Positions 1 to 12,405 of a stretch of DNA of 64,000 nt are shown piece by piece. This DNA comes from Sphagnum compactum (Eukaryota; Bryophyta; Sphagnopsida; Sphagnales). Each line of letters starts with the position of its first letter. Position 1 is the stretch's first letter. The position numbers and the translations under genes were made by a program. Under the pieces are notes generated by a model. The model had not been told where the DNA came from. It saw nothing but the letters and a program-made list of their open reading frames with translations, and did no database searches. The DNA lies in assembly GCA_965153455.1 (NCBI GenBank), contig OZ234494.1, positions 26,589,354 through 26,653,353 on the forward strand. Direction: 5' to 3'.

Positions 1-588
1 AACAATTATCTTGATCATATGAGTTGTCGGTTTGCAATTCAATCCTGGCTCCATGAAGGTTTGGGAGAACTTCATGTCAACATACCCACTCACTCTAGTA
101 GGACCCATGGAAACCAGCAGGCCCCAGACCAGTCTTGTGTGAAACTGAAAAACAAAATTGGGTAGGGAAAACTTGAAGTTAGTTCTTGTTGATAGAGTTG
201 AGAACGTTGCAGTGATGCCCACTGCCAAGTATTAAACACTCTTCAGAACTGATCTGCCACTGCAAGTAAACTGGCCTATAAGTGTACTTCGGATGCAGTA
301 CAAACTTCTTTAAGTGTGAAAAGGGGTTTCGATTATTTTGCATCAATATTAACTCAAGGCACATAGCAGTCTATTGCTTTTCCATTTTGTGATGCACCCC
401 AAGTGGCGAGCATTGCAAAGCAAATTTGGCATTACCTGTGACATGTCTATAGAGAACACTTCAAAATCCGTAGATAGTAGCCATAAATGTCACGACAACG
501 CATAGGAAAATCCAATTTGGCCTCTATATCTGCTGGAGGGTTCTTTAAATAAAAGGAATTTTGCAACAAAATGCTCCCCTTTTTCTTT
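1..588. other. noncoding, nothing recognised
   Basis: No coding region, repeat or RNA gene was recognised here. The longest open frame is about 60 codons, with no family resemblance. Confidence 0.5.
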
Positions 589-1910
589 TAGTGTGACCTT
601 TTGATGATTTTTCACCAAAACAAAATCACTGGTACCCCACTCTCCATAGGACTTACTAAAAGAAAATGACTGCTTCTTATTGGCCCAACTGACCAGTAGT
701 ATTTAAATTGTCTCTCACTCTGCACAGTTTGTGTTTCATTTGACATGGGTTTAGGGGTTGGGTAGGGGAAATAATTAACACCATGTGTTGGATGTGACAA
801 ACAAACACTGGGTGAAATAGGGTGTGGGTCAGTGCTATTTTTTTGGTCAAAAAACTTCCCAAAGGAAGACAAGAAAAAAAAATGGTTTTTTTTATCCCAA
901 ATTCCAAAAATTCCCTAAAATTCACACCCCTCTTTTTTTGTTTCAGGAGCATGTTGTCACAGTTCTGTCTATTGGCTAATGTTTTAGTGATCCTCTAGGA
1001 ATGTGTCACCAAATTAGGCGAAATATTTTCGGGGTTGCTTGCATGTGTGTCGGCATGACAAACTTCAATGAAAAGAAGACTGGTTTGAGTGCGAACATGC
1101 TCTCAATCACATAACAGTGCAAAATTAGACATCTAGGCACATGTCCCAAACTATGGAATATTGGTGGGCTATTTTGCCAAGTTGAGTTGTGCCAAATCCA
1201 TGTTGCCAAATTGCGAACACCATGTGAGCAGGGCTACAGTGCCAACTTTGTCAATTCCACTTCATATTGTGGACTGCCTGAGTGCTCTCCAAACTGCCCA
1301 AAATGAACATCTTTACAGCTTGCGCACTACCTAGGCTGGTTTTGCACCTTATCAGTTATAATAATAATAATAATTTCCAACTCAGCATTATACCAAAAAC
1401 ACGAAGCTATTGTGCTCCTGAGCTTCATTCATATTTTTGGCATGGCAGGCGTGCGTTTTTCAAAATTTGTGGCAAGTTCCAAAAAGTAATTAGCTAGCGC
1501 CTAACCAGTCTAGATACTACTGTAATATACAGAGGGTGTTAAATAGGCTTCTGTGTAGGGATGAAAGCAAATTATGCAATGATTTTTTCTGGAGAAAATA
1601 TGAACCCAAGCAATCCATTTCCATGGGTAAAATTAATTTTCATGATATTCATGTGAAATAAGTTCATTGAAGAAATATCATTGATATATATATTCATACT
1701 CCATCCACAAAATATGATTCATTCATAGTTTCGTTTCCTCCATTGAATTTCATCCATGTTCAATCATTGAATATCCATGAAATATCATTTGTTTTATGGA
1801 TGAAATGGGATGAAAACTCAAAATCAAGACAAGATCATTCTATTTTTAATCCATTAATAACATTTTATCTGTGATTATTGTAGGGAAACATGAGGCTTAA
1901 GTTGCACTAT
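589..1910 (+). repeat. dispersed repeat R1, copy A
   Basis: This stretch aligns base by base, with many substitutions and small indels, to 10394-12405 in the same orientation. Shared landmarks run in the same order: a block around 600-660, a block around 950-1020, an AAT microsatellite near 1360, and a stretch around 1640-1870 rich in CATCCATGAA-type words. Both copies end near a shared GCACTATA word. No open frame is conserved between the copies, so it is probably a nonautonomous transposon or an old solo element. Neither terminal repeats nor a target-site duplication could be identified with confidence. Copy A lacks about 500-600 bp that copy B has between the two halves. Confidence 0.7.
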
Positions 1911-4900
1911 ATACACACCGCACATGGACTATCGCACATGTATTAGACAATTAAGTATATTATTACAAATTAAATTTGTCCCCAAATGTATTTCTAAATT
2001 TGAATGGGATTTCTACAAATAATATTATTTGTGTTGAAACTACCAAGGTATTGTGGTATAACTTCGAACAATTTCAGGGTTTTTTTTCATAACTAATGTT
2101 TTCAACTTATTTTGAAGGGAGGGAATTTTTATGTAGGCCTAGATAAAATCCATGTTCTTTTCTTGGAAGGATTTATTAGTATGCATTAATTGAGAGCCAA
2201 ACATTTGATTTTTGGAATTGATTTTTTTTTTTTCCAATTTGGATGCAATGAGATTTCATGTGTTTAATTTGCATCAAAATAAAGGTGCACATAGATTATT
2301 ATTATTTTCATTAATTCATCACACAATTGGAATCAAAGTGTGGAGGGGGCAGTATAATTGTTTTTTCTTGTTTGACTTGAGATAATTTGAAAATAGTGAT
2401 GCTTAGGCCATAGACAAATTGGTTGCCTTCAAATTTTAATTTGGGACATAATCACAAGCAAAATTTAATATTCGATATTTCATGTGCATATTTTCACATC
2501 ATAAATTGAAAATCCAAAAGACGGGGGCCTTATGTCATTGTTCTTCTCATCAACTTGAAATGAAAATTATTTTTTATTTAAATATACTTCCAGAGCATGT
2601 CTGATCAAATATTTTATCTAACATTACACACATGATAGTTCAAACAAAATTTTAAAATAACATGATTTTATTTTTTTCTACATGAGAAAACCTCCAAAAA
2701 TTTAATTTTCTTAGGGTCACAACCAGCTACCTCATATGAGGACCACAACTAGCTGTAATGAAATTTCAGCAAGGTCTGCCATTATGATTTTCCTTTTGAT
2801 TTGTTCACCTTGTGTGGTTTTAGCTTCAATTTTGTATGCAATGTCAAGCCTATTATGACATTACGAAATACAACATGTTTCCAATTTAGCATTTCAAAGT
2901 AACCCAAAGTTCTGTTAGAATTACATGCTAGAGAATTGATTCAAAACTTTGCATCAATGGGTTAGGATTGACCATTCATTATGTATGGCTCTTCTTAATG
3001 TAACATTTAGACAAAATATAACAATGTTGTTGTTTTAGCAATGTTTGTTTTGCGAAAGCTTTTAAATAGTTTTCTCTTAAATCTTGTGCATAAATTTTAG
3101 GTGTATGCACAACCAAATATATTTGACATCCTTTGTCAAAAATTTCATGGGATCAACTAGCTACAGATCTTTTATCACACCCTTTCCCATTTATTTGTTA
3201 GTTACTTATGTTTAAAAATATTTCAAGAAATTCAAATGCTAGTAATGTTTAATTGCAATTTGTTGCATCTTAACGATACACACAACATTTACTACTACAT
3301 GGTACCCATCTAACTTATCCATCCCCATGCATGAACAATATTCTAGAACCATCAAACATGAATTATATTGACTAGCAAAATTGGTCCCTATGAATAGGTC
3401 ATTTATAATCAATTTCAATGGCACCCACTCTTAAGTCATTGCTTAAGCATTTAAAACTAATAATGCCATGTAGTTTGGATGGTATGATGGATGGATAAAC
3501 AAAAATTAAATAATGTTTCGAAGGCAAGGAATTGTTTTCCATTACCATTAATTCCCTTTCCCACAAAGAACAATGCACTTGTGTGAGGCTTAAACATAAA
3601 CTATAACTTTAGGTAAAGTTGTTTTGTCATGAAAATAAAATGTGTTACAACCTTAGCCTTGAGCTTACAACCAAGGCCAAAAATAATACATAAAATGTAT
3701 TCAAGAGCAAGCCGAGATACGAAAGGAGTTAGCTTGAGTGGAAAGGGACCCACCACCCCCCCAAGATGTGAGAAGACTTTGGGAATAAAAGGAGAGCATC
3801 TCTATCTAATTCCTATGGTGAACTCCCTAATTTGAGAGTTGGGATTTGTTAATAATCCTAAATGTTTAAATGATGATTTCAAAGGTTAAATCACCTAGAA
3901 ATCCAAAAATATTTATGTTGTTGGAAAAAAATTTAATAAGAGAAATAGGAAAGTGAAGTTGCATGCTCAAAACATACTTGTTTTGAAGGATTAAAGTGAC
4001 ATTTAAAGATTTGGAATGATAAATGTGCAAGTTTTGAATTCCTATTTAGGAATCTCAAACTCATTTTGGGTATTTGAATGTTGTCCTTGTAACCAACTCT
4101 AAAACATTTTATAAGGGGGACATTGGTGTCTCTTCCCAAGTTATAACCAAGTGAGTCTGAATGGTCAAAAGCAAATTTGTGACCCAATTTTGGCTTTCTT
4201 TGCACACCACTTGTATTGTTTAGCTTGTGCATGTGAAATGACTATGAAATGTTCATGAACAAACAAACTTGTTATTTCATCAAAATCCAATCTTTGGATT
4301 TCCACACATCCCTCTTGTCTCAATGCATGGAACTAAGGAACATGCCCTAGGTTCTACCTTGTTTCCATTATTGTCATTTTCTATAATTATCATAGATACC
4401 TTGGGACAAGTTTGGGCGCATGTCAAAAAGGAGGCTTCAATAAGGTTACTCTTTTCATTATATTTCAATTGAATTGAATAAAATTGATTACAATTCAATT
4501 GAATTTGAAAACAAAGATTCTAAACAACCACCCAATTATTTTGGTAACAAAATTGATGAAGGTCGAATTTTACCAAAAACATTTTTATCAGTTTTTATTA
4601 CCCATTGCCAAAAAATATTTTTATCGAAATGGGTTTTACTATCAAATTAAATTGAGTAATTTTAGGACTGATTTTTTTGGGATAAGGTTAATTGCTTATT
4701 CCACCATTTTCTTGTTTTCCTTCTTGAAGGTACTTAAGGCTTTGTACCTTTGAGGATTATAAAAGGAAAATATTTCATGGAGTAAATTAAATTCTTATTA
4801 TCCCACTTTTGTACATAGAAGTTTTATGAGTTTTTTTTTTTCGAATGTTGTGAATATTCTGTTTTTTGTATGTGAGGTCTTTTTCCTTGTATTTGCTTTA

Positions 4901-5819
4901 GGTTTGTTTTTGTAAAACGTTTATTAGACTATTCTACTAAGCTTTGATAGTCCTTTTTTGTTTTTCTTGTTTTTCTTGCTTATTTAAGGAGCATAAGAAG
5001 ATTTTATATTTTGTTTCATTATTTTATTATTTTCAAAATCCGGTAGTTCACTAGGTGGCCTTAACATTTTGCAACCATACCATGGATATTGAATTCAAAA
5101 TTTTTAATTCATTATCAATCCTATTTGGACAAATATTGGTTATAGCTATTTGACCATGCCAAAACAATTTGCAAATTGTTTATTGTTGTTTGAAAAATAA
5201 AAATAATAAAACCAAAATAACTAATAGATTACAATTTTTTTCTAGTTATTTACATTATGCCAACAATGTTGACAAGAAATATTATGAAGAAAAGAATGGA
5301 GGAGGTTTTGCAAGAAAGTGTTGAAACAAGTAAGCGAGAGTGATTGGAGCAGCCAAAGATTGACATCAAGGAGGCTACGACTTTTCATAGTGGGGAGTAA
5401 AACGAATTGGAACATTGAAAGATAGTTTGATACCTTCACGATATATATATATATATATATATAAAACAATTTTCTAGAAAGGAAATCAATAAAAATTAAA
5501 AAAATTGATAACAAATTTGAGAATCTATCACCTTCAATTAATTATATTACAATTCTTAGTTGGGAATTGTCAAACTTAGTTATTGAATTTGAATACCATA
5601 TTTTACATATATGGAAGATCCTCGTTTAGTTATGAAGATAATTAATCTTTTCCATTTCTATTCAAATTTTTTTTTGCATTTGTATTATGTGATTGTTGAC
5701 AAATAGATTCCACCTCGTTTCAAAATTTTTTTTAATACTGTTTCTTAACAAAATGGTTAAATTTTTGACAAACTAATTCTTTGTTTTTTATCATTTCATG
5801 TTGCACATAATTGAAACAA
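1911..5819. other. AT-rich noncoding stretch
   Basis: Long AT-rich sequence without a supportable gene. An (AT)n microsatellite lies at about 5442-5463. The open frame at 3933-4232 (minus, 99 codons) has no recognisable motif and is probably chance. No tRNA, snRNA or rRNA signature was noticed. Confidence 0.5.
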
Positions 5820-5939
5820 GCATCCAAACAATCGGAACATAACCGGTTCCTCAGCAGAAATGAGGGGCTTCACATCACCCCATTGGGGGAGAGGTCACAG
5901 GTTATAACCCATATCAGCTGCGTATTGGGTTAGCCAGAC

Positions 5940-6312
5940 GTGCACAGGAAGGTTATGGTGATAGCGACAATGGCATTCATCCCAGATGTGGACGTAGTCA
6001 TCAATTACGGGCGAGTGAAATCCTATCCATTGAGTCACCGATTATGTTCCGGAACACACTCCTCGAGCAGGCCGGTTAGGGGAAAAAGTCGAACTCCGTT
6101 ATGTAGTCCATATTATTGGTGCTCCAGCTTTTTTTGGTATGGTGTCGGTGTTTTGGAAGGTTTTACGGCCACTGCGAGCATATAGCTGAGGTTCAATCTG
6201 GAGTTGTCCGCCCAACAAATGCACAAGTGGCCGTGGGAGAAATATTGCATTTAGATCACCTTCGGACACTTGAGAGGGAATTGCATTTGCGTCTTACTTG
6301 GGATGCTTTTTG
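5940..6312 (+). pseudogene. possible helicase-like gene fragment
   Basis: This stretch has a higher GC content than its surroundings. One frame from about 5955 reads IATMAF, then PDVDVVINYG, which resembles motif V of superfamily 2 helicases. RecQ-type enzymes have ATVAFGMGI then PDVRxVIHYG here, so a few residues would be missing. The frame then shifts, and the next frame carries an in-frame stop at the place where a motif VI GRAGR would be expected. The piece is too short and damaged to name firmly. A DExH-type helicase or a chance resemblance are the alternatives. Confidence 0.22.
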
Positions 6313-6421
6313 ATTTTGAGGAGCGAGAACAAGAGAGCAATTCCTAATGATTTACTAAGCAGCCATGTCTACTTCATCATGAGTGCAACAATTGTCATGT
6401 GCAAGATCTAACTCTTTTCTA

Positions 6422-6610
6422 GACCAAAAAAATAGCAGCCCTTCCTCCACCTCCACCACCACCACCATATGGAGAAGAGGGAGGTCGACCAGGAAGAGCT
6501 TGCCGCAACGTGTCTATGTGCATCCGTAATTGCTCTTTAGCCGTCAACAACTTTTTCAGGACATCACACTTCGTTCCAAAGCACACTGAATAGAAACAGA
6601 GGTGGCACCC
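6422..6610 (-). pseudogene. possible terminal exon fragment, glycine-rich C-terminus
   Basis: On the minus strand, a possible acceptor AG near 6594 is followed by an open stretch. It encodes a short helical segment (KKLLTAKEQLRMHIDTLRQ) and then a proline-rich piece and a run of eight glycines before a stop at 6419-6421. The composition looks like a real C-terminal exon, but I do not recognise the protein. It lies antisense to the OSB relic just downstream. It may be another gene scrap in this cluster or a chance frame over a GGT/CCA microsatellite. Confidence 0.2.
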
Positions 6611-6724
6611 AGAGATCACGGTAATTACAAGCTTCCTTGTGCTTAATGCCTTCTTCTTACAGTACGTGTGTTTTGTTTCTCGAAAAATCTTGATCTGGTT
6701 ATGGTTATATCTTTCCAGCCAAAT

Positions 6725-7265
6725 TGAAAGATTGGACACATTCTATGCAAGATGCGATACCTGGTCGTGGCTTCTATGCGATCGAAGTACATGACTTGAA
6801 CGCGAGTTTTTCTGCAGTACCTGGAGGTCAGAGAGAGAAATTGTGGCGGGAGTTCTTTTTAGATCCTTCGCAATGGTTGGATCACAGACCAAGAAAGGTA
6901 ATTGAACATCAATCCTGCCAGAGTTCACATGTCAATGCAGCCATAGCTCTTCTTGGTGTAAATCTTGGTGCTATCTGTCGGTTGCTATCCTGCTTGGTCT
7001 AAACTTGGCAGAAATTCTTTTCAGGTCCTTTGTAGGGGTGTGATAATATTTTGGGATGCTGGATAGGGTAAGTAAATCCAATATGCTGATGGATGAAGAA
7101 GGTCCGTGTGTGTGGCTATCTCTGTTCTTATGATACCGTTGATGCCAGGATGTGGAAAATACATGGTTGATCTGTTTTATCTGGATTTATGGTTGTAGGC
7201 GATTGAAAGGTACCCAGATTTCAAACATAAGAAGACAGGGGGAAGCACTTTGGCTTCAGGACTAA
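6725..7265 (+). pseudogene. OSB-like (organellar ssDNA-binding) gene relic, PDF-motif exons
   Basis: Two exons of an OSB-type gene can be read. Exon A ends at 6897 and encodes LWREFFLDPSQWLDHRPRK, followed by a GTAATT donor. The acceptor at 7197-7198 opens exon B, which encodes AIERYPDFKHKKTG. The next residues, EALWLQD then a stop, are reached only if one G of the five-G run at 7238-7242 is dropped. Together these match the PDF motif (WxxxFxxPxxWxDxR ... YPDFKHKxTGEALWL) that defines plant OSB proteins. Those bind single-stranded organellar DNA and restrain mitochondrial recombination (family knowledge). The upstream SSB/OB-fold domain was not found, so this is a fragment. The retained intron (6898-7198) shows it was a DNA-level copy rather than a retrocopy. 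Confidence 0.65.
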
Positions 7266-7309
7266 CGAAACCCACCATGGGTGGTAGCAGATATAGCTGC
7301 AATGGCACC

Positions 7310-8665
7310 AAGTATAGTGCAATTGAACATATTTTCATGGAATCAGAAGTTTACAAAATATGTGAAGGATGGGTGACCCGACAATGCAATGCAGCTTTTT
7401 CAACAGATGCAACCTGAATGAATGAGTCTTGACAAATACACTTTTGTTCAGGTCATTAAGGCATGTGGTGGTCTAGGAGAATTGGAAGACAGCAGGTTTA
7501 GAGTCTGATGTCTTCATGGGGAACAACTTGGTTGACATCTATGCTAAATGTGGGAGCTTTGAGGATGCTTGGATAGTGTTCAACAAGGTGTCATCTTGAA
7601 ATGTGGTCACTTGGAATGCCATGGTCTTAGGACATGTGAAATATGGCCAAGGGTAGAAGGCACTGGAACTATTTGGACACATGCAACAATAGGTTGTGCG
7701 ACCAGACGCTATTACTTTTGTGGGGGTGCTAAATGCATCTGCCAGCGTAGTTGCACTTGAAGACGGCAAGTATGTTCATCAGCAGATCATTCAAAGTGCT
7801 TGTGAGTGTGATGTCTTTGTGGGGAATAGCTTGGTCCACATGTACGCAAAATGTGGGAGCATTGAGGATGCTTAGAGAGTGTTCAACAAGATGCCATCTC
7901 GAGATGTGATTACTTGGAACACCATGATATTGGGACATGTGAATTGTGGTCAAGGGTAGAAGGCACTGGAGCTATCAAAAAATGGAACAGGAAGGTGTGC
8001 AGCTGAACTCTATTAACTTTTTGGGGGTGCTCAATGCATGTGCCAGTGTGGTTGCACTTGAAGAGTGCCAGCGTGTTCATCACTAGATCATTCAAAGTGG
8101 CTTGGAAGCAGATCTGGCTGCATGGACAGCTTTGCTTGGTGCTTGTAGAATTCATGGTAATGTGGAGATGGCAGAACATGTTGCTAAATGGGTTCTTGAA
8201 TTGGACAACAAAAATACTACAGGTTATGTTCTGTTATCAAGCATCTAAGCTATTGATGGCAAGAGGCATCTCTATGAAAATGTTGAACACCAGAGGAAGG
8301 AATGAGGTGTGAGGAAACAGCCAAGTCGCACCTGGATTGATGTGAATAATGAGGTGCATACATTTATAGTAGATGATCAAGACCACCCCCAGATGATCGA
8401 TATTCATGCAGAACTGCAAAGATTGTTAGGGCTGATGCATGATGTGGGGTATGTGCCTTGTATGAAACTTGTTCTGCATGATGTGGAAGAAGAAGAAAAG
8501 GTCTTTCATTTGTATCACCATAGTTAGAAACTGGCTATTGCATTTGGTCTCATCAACACAATTCTGGTACTCCTCTCCAAGTAAGAAGGAATCTGGACGC
8601 TTGTGAAGACTGCCACACTTACACAAAGTGCATTTCAAAAATAGTTGGGAGAGCAAGCAAAATAG
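7310..8665 (+). pseudogene. PPR-DYW gene relic (plus-strand copy)
   Basis: Concatenated PLS-type pentatricopeptide repeats can be followed across frames. They run from WNQKFTKYVKDG near 7330 through ACGGLGELED near 7460, then repeats with VDIYAKCGSFEDAW and VVTWNAMVLGHVKYGQG. After these come the E/E+ block (TALLGACRIHGNVEMAEHVAKWVLEL) and a DYW-domain start ([21 protein letters not shown]) reaching ECDCH-like residues at 8590-8650. The terminal DYW tripeptide is absent. It is broken by many in-frame stops, including TGA at 7597-7599 and at 8303-8305, by TAG after GQG, and by deletions and frameshifts. Live members of the family are organellar C-to-U RNA editing factors. It is a close paralogue of the minus-strand relic at 50.6-52.4 kb. 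Confidence 0.85.
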
Positions 8666-8719
8666 TTCACTACAAATGTGGTAAAAGATGGTGAACTTTG
8701 GTCATGCCACATGTGACAG

Positions 8720-10393
8720 GACAGAAAAACGACCGAATTTTTCTTACATCACACAAATCACATTGGAATTTTTCCAACATGTAACTTATGAGTTACCCAA
8801 GCATATACATGAATTGCACACCACATGTTTGGATATGCCTGCAAACAATTACCTTATATCACCATCACAAGCAAAGCATTCAACTGATCAGCAATAACAC
8901 TTTGAACCATGGAAAATGAAACATGCATTTGACATTGTGTGTGTTGTTTGAGGTTCCCATAGTGACATTTCAAAAATGATCAAAAATGAACTTGGTAGTA
9001 CAAATGTTTGTGAACATTGTCAAAGCCAAAAAGTCATGAAACAAGAAATCAAAGGAATCTTTGAAAGTGTTTTTGCTCCATCTATTTGCTCCATATCATT
9101 GGGCTTCTCAACAACTTATAGCCTCATAAAGAAATTGTTCGCCTCATAAAAAACAATAATAATGTTTTCTACAACATCATTCCCAAAGAAATGAATAGTG
9201 CAACAAGGGATGAAGGTTCCACACTCCATGGATGAACACAAACAAAAGACTCCATATGACATGCCACCCCTTTGATTAGGCTTGTGCACTCTATAGGATT
9301 GAAATCTAACTTATGCTAACTTGTGTTTATGAAGTGAATTCATGTAAGCTCAATGCCTACTTAATCAATCTAATTCATAGCGCATTCTCCTTAGCTTATG
9401 CCTTTTTATCGAAATTCAATGTGTATAAAAATCAATTTAGTTAGGATATAAAAAATTTCAAAATGACCCTAAGAAACCCCCACCCCCAAAGTTGGGGTAT
9501 GCTGGATTACACAATTACAACTATATACCTATAGGAGCTTCATTAGCTTCAACACATCAAGGTTGATGAAATTACTATGTATACTTTGACACATGAATGA
9601 GTTTGTTGCTAGTATGCCAAAGGTGGAAAATACAAAGATTCATGCCATGATATTTACTTTAGATTTATTCATTTTAAAGCATAGTTACAAAAATATCCCT
9701 CTCCCCCTGCCCACTCAAAAAGAAAAAAAACTAGAGGATTCATGAGTGCATGCTGAGCCTTTCCATTGGATGCATGAAATTTCTCTTCCCAAAACTGTTT
9801 GTCACCATTTTTCGCTTAGGCTAATGGCAGGGTCATAATTTTGGGGATATAGCCATGTTTTTTATTCAAAGCAAAAATAAAATATGGTCACAAACAACAC
9901 ATTGTAATCTGGTACAAATGTAGAAGCGTTAGTTTGAAAGTAAAAAACTCTATTGCATCCAATAATTTAGGGGCTACATTTTAACACATAAATTAGATCG
10001 TTATTTTCAAACATTGTGCTCTTCTTAAAAAATTAGACTTAATAGCTTTGATACATAAAGAAAAAATCATATAAAAAATAGGACACTATAAACTGCCAAC
10101 CAATGTTCCTACATCAATTTAAGTGTCACAATGTCATTTAATAATATTTAATTTCCATAATATTTAAAATAGTAGGCATTCAAATTTTTCAACACAGACT
10201 TGAAATACAAAACTGATTTTGGTATTTATTAGGTTAGATTTATGACAACATAGAAAATGTACTTCGGAGTCCAATAGTTAGATATTACTATTCATCCATG
10301 ATATGAATAAAATTAGGATTTATTAGGACCATTATGGAGGGAATTTTGTTTTGTTACACCATATAATGCCATGGTTCTCTTCATTTGTCATTG
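8720..10393. other. AT-rich noncoding stretch
   Basis: No gene or clear repeat was seen. The stretch separates the PPR relic from repeat R1 copy B. Confidence 0.5.
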
Positions 10394-12405
10394 CTTAGTG
10401 TAACCTTTTGATGATTATTCGCCAAAAAAACACTGGTACTATGATCTCCATATGGCTTAGAAATGACTTATCAGACCAACTGTTATTAGCATTCAAATTG
10501 TCTCTCACTGTGCATAGTTTGTGTTTAATATTGCACTTGTTTAAAGGTGGGCTTGTGAAAGTAAATAACACGGTGTTGGATGTGATAAACACCAGCCGAA
10601 ATAGGGTGTAGGTCAATGAGAAATTTTTGTCAAAACATTGCCAAAGGAAGACAAGAAAATGAAGTAAATTTTTGGTCACAAATTTTGTGAAAATTTAAAT
10701 ATCTTGAATCATAAAATAAAAAATTCGCTAGAATTCACCCAATTTTTTTCAAGGAGGATGTTGTCACAGTTCTGTCTATGGCTATTGTTTTAATGATCCT
10801 ATAGTCATGTGTTGCCAAATAAGGTGGAATGTGTTGTGGGATGTTTGCCACTGTCTCTGCATCACAAAATTGAAAGAAAAAAAAACTGCTTTGGGTGTGG
10901 AAATTTTGTTCTTAGTGACAAAATAGTGCGAAATTGGACATCTAGGCCCATGTCTCAAACTATATGGAACATTGGTGGTGGGCCATTTTTCCAAGTTGAG
11001 TTTTGTGCTTTGCCAAGTTGCTAAGTCCACATAGACTTCACCAGTTTGCCAAATCCACATCACCAAATTGCCAATCCCTTGTCACCACGGTTATACTGCC
11101 AACTCATCAACTCCACTTCAAATTGTGCACTACTCGAATGCTGTCCAAATTGCTCAGAGAAAAGTTACCTAGGCTAGTTCCGCACTTTATCAGTTATTTT
11201 TTACCATAATAATAGTCATAATAATAATAATGTACAATTCAGCATTATACTAAAAACTGAAGCGATTGTGTTTGAGAGCTTCGTTCAGATTTTTGGCATG
11301 GCAGGCATTCATTTTTCAGAATTCTTGGCAATTCCAAAAAGTAATTAGCTAGTGGCTAACCAGCCTAGGTACCACTGTAATAAATAGAGGGTGCTCTGAA
11401 TAGGCTTGTGTGTAGGTATGAAAAAAAATGTTATGGCCAATGAAATTGCTGGATTTGATTGGCTGAATTTATTTTCTTTAGTTTTCTGGAGTGTACTAAT
11501 GGTTTAATGCACAATAGGGTTTGGTAGGTTTGTGAGAATTTTAGAGTACCAACGGAAATGGAAAAAAGGAATTTTCTTTTCAATGGGATTGCTGGATTTG
11601 GTCCAATTTTCATAAGTAGTGTAGAATTTAATCCCAGTGAACCAGATGTAGGTACAAGGATGAATCATCATTTGAATGGATGATGACTGAAATTGACCAA
11701 GCAAATTATGATATGATTTTTTTATGGAAAAAACATGAACCCAAACAATCCATCTCCATCCTGAAATTAAGTTTGATGGATGAACCTGAAGCCACTGATT
11801 GGATGAATTACATGCATGCATTATGTCCAAAGGCAATGATGTGAATTCTTTTACTGATGCAAACTAATCCAACTAGATGACATTCATTGTGGAAAAATGA
11901 AATAATCAGAAGAAATTTCATGTTGTTTCAAAATGAAATAGGTTTCATCCATGAATAATTGCCTATTGTTTTATTACATCCATGAAAATGCATTCAAAGT
12001 TTCTTTTGTCCATGAGATTTCATGTAAATTCCATGAATGAACATGCATGCAATCTCATTCATGAATTCAGATTGATGGATGGATGAACCTTCCTTCATAA
12101 CTCTTGTGATAAAATTTCATGATATTTTAAGGTGAAATAAGTTCGTTGAAGAAATATCATTTATGCATAATTATATTTTGTACACAAATTATGATTCATT
12201 CATAGTTTCATTTCCTCCATCAAATTTCATCCATGTTCAATGGCTGAATATCCATGAGGTATGATTTGTTTTATGGATGAAATTGGATGAAAAATCAAGA
12301 TGAAATAAAGAGCATCCGTAAAACTGTTTAGAATTTTTCATTCATAAGATTTCATCCATGGTTGATGATAGGGGAATATGAGGCTTAGGTTGCACTATAA
12401 TTAAT
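10394..12405 (+). repeat. dispersed repeat R1, copy B
   Basis: This is the longer partner of 589-1910, in the same orientation. Correspondence begins at the CCTTTTGATGATT word near 10402, passes the AAT-rich run near 11225 and resumes at about 12107. It ends beside the shared GCACTATA near 12395. The extra 500-600 bp (about 11430-12100) is dominated by words such as CATCCATGAA and GGATGAA, as if it grew by slippage. The same word-rich style continues to about 12800, so the right boundary is soft. Confidence 0.7.

Noticed and set aside
5955-6060. Endogenous viral helicase (RNA-virus type) as an explanation of the helicase-like scrap
   Set aside because: The few readable residues fit a cellular SF2/RecQ-type motif V at least as well, and no other viral domain is nearby. 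Too short to argue for a viral origin.
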